Shown here piece after piece: positions 59,484-64,000 of a stretch of DNA of 64,000 nucleotides. Position 1 is the stretch's first letter; every line of letters starts with the position of its first letter. This DNA is from Hyphomicrobium sp. (GTDB lineage: Bacteria > Pseudomonadota > Alphaproteobacteria > Rhizobiales > Hyphomicrobiaceae): the NCBI GenBank assembly GCA_022844105.1, contig JALHMJ010000008.1:85151-149150 (forward strand), read 5' to 3'. The notes under the pieces were generated by a model that ran no database searches, was not told where the DNA came from, and saw only the letters and a list, made by a program, of their open reading frames with translations. The translations under genes and the position numbers were made by a program.

Positions 59484-60743
59484 ATGAGCGAAACCAGGCC
59501 GCTGCGCATCTCATGGTTTCGGCGGCTCGGTCCCGGCCTCATCACCGGCGCGGCGGACGACGATCCGGGCGGTATCGCCACCCATTCGCAGGTCGGCGCG
59601 CAGTTCGGCCTCGACCTGATGTGGACGATTGCGCTGACCTATCCGCTGATGACGGCGATCCAGACGATCTGTGCGCGGATCGGGCGTGTCACCGGCGAGG
59701 GACTCGCTGCCAACATGGCGCGCGTGCTGCCGCGCTGGCTGGTGCATGTCATCGTTGCCTTGTTGTTCGTGGCCAACACGGTGAACATTGGCGCTGACCT
59801 CGCCGCGATGGGCGCGGCGGCGCGGCTGGTTCTAGGCTGGGGCGAAACCGCCTTCGCAGTCGCGTTCGCGGCAGGCTCGATGCTGTTGCAGGTCTTCGTG
59901 CCCTATCACCGCTATGTGCATGTGCTCAAATGGTTGACGCTGAGCCTGTTCGCGTATGTCGGTGTGGTGTTCACCGTTTCTATCGACTGGGGCGCGGTCG
60001 TGCGGGGGCTGTTCTGGCCACAGGTTGCCTTTTCGCGGGAAGCCCTGATCGCGATCGTCGCCGTATTCGGTACCACGATCAGCCCTTACATGTTTTTCTG
60101 GCAAAGCGCCGAGGAAGTGGAAGACGAGATGCTGGCCGGCGACGGCTCGCTCCTCGATCACCCCCAGCAGGCACCGGCCGAACTCGACCGGATCGCCTGG
60201 GACACCTTTATCGGCATGGGGTTTTCCAGCTTGATCTCATTCTTCATCGTCCTGACAACAGCCGTTACGCTGCATGCCAATGGGATTACCGATATCGCAA
60301 CCTCGGCGGATGCCGCGCAGGCTCTGCGGCCGATCGCTGGCGAGTTCGCCTTCCTGCTGTTCAGTCTGGGCATCATCGGCACCGGGTTGCTGGCGCTTCC
60401 GGTTCTCGCTGGGTCCGCCGCCTATGCGATCGGCGAATTGCGCGGCTGGCGCATTGGCCTCGAACAAAAACCAGAAAACGCCACGGCGTTCTATGGCGTC
60501 ATCGCGCTGGCTTTCGGCTTGGGACTGTTGATGCTGTTTTTGCCGATTGACCCGATCAAGGCGCTGTTCTGGAGTGCGGTGCTCAACGGCGTGATCGCCG
60601 TGCCGCTGATGGTGGCCACGATGATCGTGGTCTCGAACCGCAGGCATCTTGGTCGTTTCGTCGCCCCGCGCGGGCTCATGGTCGTCGGCTGGCTCGCCAC
60701 GGCGGTGATGGCGGCGGCGGCATTGGCGATGTTGGTCCTATGA
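59484..60743 (+). CDS. Divergent Nramp-family divalent metal transporter
   Basis: A 419-residue protein with about eleven membrane helices. The first helix carries GPGLITGAADDDPGGIATHS, where Nramp has D-P-G-N. Helix 6 reads GTTISPYMFFWQSAEEVEDE in place of the M-P-H-N motif, so the metal-selecting Met is absent. This places it among Nramp-related transporters of different selectivity. Base composition is richer in GC than neighbours, and its 5' end cuts into a cytochrome remnant, both signs of transfer. Confidence 0.85.
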   Translation: MSETRPLRISWFRRLGPGLITGAADDDPGGIATHSQVGAQFGLDLMWTIALTYPLMTAIQTICARIGRVTGEGLAANMARVLPRWLVHVIVALLFVANTVNIGADLAAMGAAARLVLGWGETAFAVAFAAGSMLLQVFVPYHRYVHVLKWLTLSLFAYVGVVFTVSIDWGAVVRGLFWPQVAFSREALIAIVAVFGTTISPYMFFWQSAEEVEDEMLAGDGSLLDHPQQAPAELDRIAWDTFIGMGFSSLISFFIVLTTAVTLHANGITDIATSADAAQALRPIAGEFAFLLFSLGIIGTGLLALPVLAGSAAYAIGELRGWRIGLEQKPENATAFYGVIALAFGLGLLMLFLPIDPIKALFWSAVLNGVIAVPLMVATMIVVSNRRHLGRFVAPRGLMVVGWLATAVMAAAALAMLVL

Positions 60744-61028
60744 GCTGGAGATCGCGTAGTGCTCGCTTTCTCGCATAACGAAATCAGGGCTCGAATGGCG
60801 GCGATAAAGCGGCCCGTTAGGGCGATGAAATGCCGCCTTCTAAGGAGGACGCCTCAGCCAAGCGCTCGCAGCTTATCCAGCCGATGCGTCCATTCGGGAC
60901 CCGAAGCACTGTTTAAACGTTGCATGTTGCGCCAATTAGAGACGGCGCCGCTGTTGAGCGGTAGCGCCCCTCCTTATCTTACCGCTTGAACTTCGCGGCT
61001 TCATCGGAGCCGCCCGTCGCGTTACGCC

Positions 61029-61568
61029 GTGGAGACCTACGCGACCGGTGAACGTTTTCTGGCATCGTACCAACCTCACGATCCGCGCTGTCTTCTCGTC
61101 GACGCGCTGTTGCCCGGGATGAGCGGCATCGACTTGATCCAGCGGCTTCGAAGAATGGGTGATCCAATTCCCGCGATCGTGGTGAGTGGACAAGCCGACG
61201 TGCCTATGGCCGTTCGCGCGATGAAGGTCGGAGCTGTCGATTGCATCGAAAAGCCGGTCGGCCGTGAAGAGCTCCTTGCAAGTGTCCAGCGGGCTCTCGG
61301 TTCATTCGAGGGGATCGCAAGGATCACAGAATTTCTGCAGCTATCGGCCATTCGGGTGGCGAGTCTGACCGATCGACAACATCAAATCTTGAACCTCATC
61401 CTTGCCGGGAGCCCCGCCAAGAACATCGCCGCTGACCTCGGTATCAGTCAGCGAACCGTTGACAATCATCGCGCCGCGATCGCGGCGAGGACGGGCTCGA
61501 GGTCGATGGCCGCCCTTATGCACACAGCAATCTGCGGTCACTGCAGCCTGAACAATTACACGAGGTAA
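61029..61568 (+). pseudogene. 5'-truncated FixJ/NarL-type response regulator
   Basis: The 179-residue frame starts at GTG 61029, inside the receiver domain. The phosphoacceptor Asp is kept in CLLVDALLPGMSGIDLIQRL, with VVSGQADVPMAVRAMKVGAV and EKPVGREELL. The LuxR helix-turn-helix is LTDRQHQILNLILAGSPAKN followed by ISQRTVDNHRAAIAARTGSR. About 28 N-terminal residues with the acidic pair are missing. Just upstream, another frame encodes LRGFIGAARR, which looks like the lost part after a frameshift. The region 60744-61028 holds no other gene. Confidence 0.6.
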
Positions 61569-61815
61569 GTGGGCGCTGGCGCAGTCCTGGGTCATGGCCA
61601 TTGGATCACTGCCGCATGAGTATTTTCCGAGTCTGCAACGTTCGACCCCGAGTACATTAAATTGTCCAAGAGCTGGAACAATCGGTGCCATCTCCGCGTC
61701 TCCTGATTGGAGGCAGAAGCCTCACCGGTTTTAACGCGCATAGCACCAAACACGCTCGCAGTAGGAGCGGACTGAAGCATCCCGCAAAATCGAAATCATC
61801 ATAAAGGAGACCCAA

Positions 61816-62013
61816 ATGAACTGGGACCGCATCGAAGGTGACTGGAAGCAGCTGACCGGAAAGGTCAAGGAGAGGTGGGGCAAGCTCACGGATGACGACC
61901 TCGCCGTGATCAACGGCAAGCGCGATCAGTTAGAAGGCAAAGTCCAGGAACGTTACGGCTACGGCAAAGATCAGATCAAGAAGGAACTCGATACTTGGTC
62001 GAACTCGCTCTGA
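61816..62013 (+). CDS. CsbD-family stress protein
   Basis: A 65-residue protein of the CsbD family: MNWDRIEGDWKQLTGKVKER, then WGKLTDDDLAVINGKRDQLE and GKVQERYGYGKDQIKKEL. The pattern is complete. AAGGAGACC precedes the ATG. CsbD proteins are induced by general stress in many bacteria; biochemical role unknown. The preceding 61569-61815 holds nothing recognised. Confidence 0.92.
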   Translation: MNWDRIEGDWKQLTGKVKERWGKLTDDDLAVINGKRDQLEGKVQERYGYGKDQIKKELDTWSNSL

Positions 62014-62093
62014 GGCACGGGCACTTTCGAACAGAAACTGGAACGAAAAGATCATCTGAAAATTCATCAACGTTCATTCACTGGAGAACACTC

Positions 62094-62531
62094 ATGAAAA
62101 CTCTTTTGGCCGCTACGGCCCTAGCCTTGCTTATCGCCGTCCCCGCTTATGCTGAGACCGCGACCACGGCTCCCAAGACTGAAGCAGCCCCACAAGCAGC
62201 CGCGACAACTACCATTCCTGCGGTGAAGTTCTATTCTGAGCGCGGCGATTGGCGTTCCAGCAATCTGATGGGCCTGAAGGTTACAAACGTGGCTAACGAG
62301 ACCATCGGTGACATCAACGAAATCCTGTTCGACAACGACGGCAAGGTCGTCGCTGTTGTCATCGGTGTCGGCGGCTTTCTCGGTATGGGTGAGCGCCACG
62401 CCGCCGTCGAATTCAGTTCGGTTCAGCTGTCACGTGATAAGAACAACGCACCGCTGGCCCGGGTGAATGTCACGAAGGAGCAGCTGAAGTCGGCTCCCGA
62501 GTGGAAGTGGCAGGCCGCCAGCGTCAACTGA
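62094..62531 (+). CDS. Exported PRC-barrel domain protein
   Basis: A 145-residue protein with signal peptide MKTLLAATALALLIAVPAYA, an Ala/Thr-rich linker, and a PRC-barrel: LMGLKVTNVANETIGDINEI, then LFDNDGKVVAVVIGVGGFLG. It ends EWKWQAASVN. ATG 62094 is chosen as it begins the signal. It follows csbD by 80 bases and is closed by a strong terminator. Typical of Hyphomicrobiales surface stress proteins. Confidence 0.85.
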   Translation: MKTLLAATALALLIAVPAYAETATTAPKTEAAPQAAATTTIPAVKFYSERGDWRSSNLMGLKVTNVANETIGDINEILFDNDGKVVAVVIGVGGFLGMGERHAAVEFSSVQLSRDKNNAPLARVNVTKEQLKSAPEWKWQAASVN

Positions 62532-62552
62532 TTCAGGATTCGGAGTTATTGA

Positions 62553-62590
62553 CAGCCGAGGCATCGACGGGATGCCTCGGCTGCTTTGTC
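62553..62590 (+). terminator. Rho-independent terminator
   Basis: CAGCCGAGGCATC and GATGCCTCGGCTG form a perfect 13-base stem around a GACGG loop, followed by CTTTGTC. It lies 21 bases after the PRC-barrel stop and probably ends the csbD-PRC transcript. Confidence 0.85.
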
Positions 62591-62697
62591 TCGGGGAGGC
62601 ATGCATCAACTCCTACGTTAACTCAGATCAGCGCACTGGCAGATTGGCTATTCTAGACTAAGAGATCGTTTTTATTGGACCAATGGAGATAGACCCA

Positions 62698-63117
62698 ATG
62701 AAGGTCAAAGATGCCATGCACAAAGGTGCCGATTGGGTTAGCCCCGATACGTCGCTGCCCGAAGTCGCCAAAAAGATGCGAGGCCTCGATGTCGGCTCGA
62801 TCCCGATCGGAGAAAACGACAAACTGATCGGCATGATCACGGATCGCGACATTGCTTGCCGGGGTGTTACAACCGGCAAGGACTGTACAAAGCTGACCGC
62901 ACGCGACGCGATGACAGAAGGCATTATCCATTGTCGCGAAACGGACGACCTGGATGATGCACTGCGCATCATGGAGCAGAAAAAGCTGCGTCGGCTGGCT
63001 GTACTTAACGACAAGCAGCGGCTGGTCGGAATGTTGAGCCTCGGAGATGTCGCCCACTCGGCTACACGAGCGCTCACTGGCGAAATGACGGCGGCTGTGG
63101 CCTCGCACCATCCTTGA
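62698..63117 (+). CDS. CBS-domain pair protein
   Basis: A 139-residue stand-alone CBS pair. The two repeats are VKDAMHKGADWVSPDTSLPE to GMITDRDIACRG and TARDAMTEGIIHCRETDDLD to RLVGMLSLGDVAHSA. Such proteins bind adenosyl ligands and regulate partners. ATG 62698 has GGAGA eight bases upstream; the ATG at 62683 lies too close to that site. No partner gene is adjacent. Confidence 0.88.
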   Translation: MKVKDAMHKGADWVSPDTSLPEVAKKMRGLDVGSIPIGENDKLIGMITDRDIACRGVTTGKDCTKLTARDAMTEGIIHCRETDDLDDALRIMEQKKLRRLAVLNDKQRLVGMLSLGDVAHSATRALTGEMTAAVASHHP

Positions 63118-63138
63118 CGTTGGAGCAAGTCGCTACTT

Positions 63139-63278
63139 GTCCGACGCCGCAAACCTCGCGCCATGAGAAATCGCCATCGCCGGCGACCTACAGTCCGGGC
63201 ATCAACCTCTACTTCGGTCCTGGTTACCGGCACCGCGGCTACGACGGCCACTATGGCGGTCATCGTCACGGCCACTAA
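63139..63278 (+). pseudogene. Possible remnant of Gly/His/Tyr-rich protein
   Basis: One frame ends YSPGINLYFGPGYRHRGYDG followed by HYGGHRHGH and TAA. This is typical of the C-terminus of small secreted Gly/His-rich proteins of Hyphomicrobiales. No start or signal peptide is found, so it would be a tail left after deletion. Confidence 0.35.
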
Positions 63279-63411
63279 ATTGGAACAAGTGTGAGCGCTT
63301 GAAAGAGAGTGCCCTGACCAAAAGTTGGGGCAATTTTTTGGGCCATCCGATTGGACTAGACGTTAATTGCTGTCGGCGGGTCGAGTTCCGCACGAACATG
63401 TGAGGTGCGTG

Positions 63412-63915
63412 ATGATGAAACTATCGAATGACCCGCTAACGGAATTGGAGGCATTCATCGTCAATGCCGCCCTTAAGCGCGACCAGAAATGCCAGAAGCT
63501 CCACGATGAGCTCGCCGCCCGCGAGAACCAGCGCGAGAGATCTTTAGCGATCTGGAGAGAAAGAAAGGCGGCGCTCGCGACAATCGTGCGGGTCATCGAT
63601 GACATGCTTAAGCAGCATGGATATGCCGGTCTTGTCACGGGTGAACTTGAAACAAAGCACTCAGATATCGATAGGGTCCTCCTGAAGTTCGCGCATGGCG
63701 TGCGGGACTATTCGAAAATCCTACTGTGTTTGAAGACGTCGGGTGAATTCACCTGTGCGATTGAGACCGCTCATGATCAAATAGCGACAATTAGCGTCCC
63801 AATAGAAGACCTCAGTGAAGATAGGCTCAAAGCGGCCATTGCTGAGGCCGTGGAGCACTGTCTTGCCCGCGATATGGATCAGGTGACCCTCCCCCCGATT
63901 GGTACTCGGTTATAA
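63412..63915 (+). CDS. Uncharacterised helical protein, 3' end possibly altered by IS
   Basis: A 167-residue protein from ATG 63412 (GAGG six bases upstream); ATG 63415 is equally usable. It has a long charged helix (ALKRDQKCQKLHDELAARE) followed by a mixed C-terminal part with two Cys. No family recognised. The last residues (VTLPPIGTRL) are encoded beside the end of an IS3-type element, so the natural C-terminus may have been replaced. Confidence 0.6.
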   Translation: MMKLSNDPLTELEAFIVNAALKRDQKCQKLHDELAARENQRERSLAIWRERKAALATIVRVIDDMLKQHGYAGLVTGELETKHSDIDRVLLKFAHGVRDYSKILLCLKTSGEFTCAIETAHDQIATISVPIEDLSEDRLKAAIAEAVEHCLARDMDQVTLPPIGTRL

Positions 63916-64000
63916 GTAGACTCCGTTCTGGTTATGGTCCTCGTTGGACCGGCTTGCATACTCGTTCGGGGTGAGCCCGTTGAGGCTCGTGTGGGGCCGT
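63910..64000 (-). mobile_element. IS3-family transposase, C-terminal end (partial at window edge)
   Basis: Reading leftward from the window edge, the minus strand encodes RPHTSLNGLTPNEYASRSNE then DHNQNGVYL and TAA. The RPHxSLxGLTPxEYA motif is the conserved C-terminus of IS3-family OrfB integrase-type transposases. The rest lies outside the window. The terminal inverted repeat should lie just left of the stop, inside the preceding ORF. Confidence 0.85.

Noticed and set aside
60759..60989. A 76-codon frame after the Nramp-like gene
   Set aside because: Basic, unstructured and without family features; it overlaps the region of the degraded FixJ-like gene start.

Overview
The window reads as a chromosomal segment of an alphaproteobacterium of the order Hyphomicrobiales (Rhizobiales). 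The main evidence is the flagellar gene order motB-motC-motD/fliK-ftcR-flgE-flgK-flgL-flaF-flbT-flgD-fliQ-flhA-fliR, which with MotC, FtcR/Rem, FlaF and FlbT is typical of rhizobial relatives. Genus cannot be fixed from the sequence alone. No rRNA, tRNA or CRISPR array was recognised.

Region 1 (1-16217) is a nearly uninterrupted plus-strand flagellar operon series with many ATGA overlaps. It starts inside a FliH-like gene, holds motor, hook, hook-junction and export genes, and ends with small FlgJ-, FlgN- and FliL-like genes. Two small hypothetical genes and a minus-strand PilZ gene interrupt it between fliK and ftcR. Region 2 (16218-19870) holds a GntR/HutC-type regulator, poorly characterised ORFs and a GH24 lysozyme.

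Region 3 (19871-37352) is the most notable part: a complete high-affinity (group 1h, formerly group 5) [NiFe]-hydrogenase locus. An NtrC-type HoxA/HupR-like activator with a degenerate receiver and an overlapping zinc-ribbon protein precede a textbook sigma-54 promoter with an upstream palindrome and an IHF-like site. Then follow hhyS, hhyL, two tandem HiPIP-like four-cysteine proteins without signal peptides, the maturation protease, a conserved small unknown, a TPR protein, two tiny membrane proteins, a NifU-Rieske fusion, an NHL beta-propeller, hypF, hypC, a GmhA-like SIS protein, hypD, hypE, hypA, hypB and a NicO/UreH-type nickel permease. The subunits lack a Tat signal and no cytochrome b subunit is present, so electrons probably leave through the small iron-sulfur and Rieske proteins. 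The likely role is scavenging of trace H2.

Region 4 (37353-64000) is a mosaic accessory region with signs of rearrangement: a serine-recombinase remnant, a Dps protein, an atypical SDR, a chorismate-lyase-like protein, an attEFGH-like ABC transporter/lipocalin set, glycosyltransferases and cytochromes c. A ubiG-like methyltransferase/DUF4149/folB set has broken genes beside it. A fasciclin gene has its signal peptide cut off by an in-frame TAG. A type III polyketide synthase is paired with an ICMT-type methyltransferase. A carbohydrate block (glycogen-debranching-like enzyme, GT4, GH15, glucokinase, PPi-type phosphofructokinase) is followed by a divergent Nramp-like transporter next to a cytochrome c fragment, a 5'-truncated FixJ-like regulator, and stress-type small proteins (CsbD, PRC-barrel, CBS). 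The window ends inside an IS3-family transposase gene.
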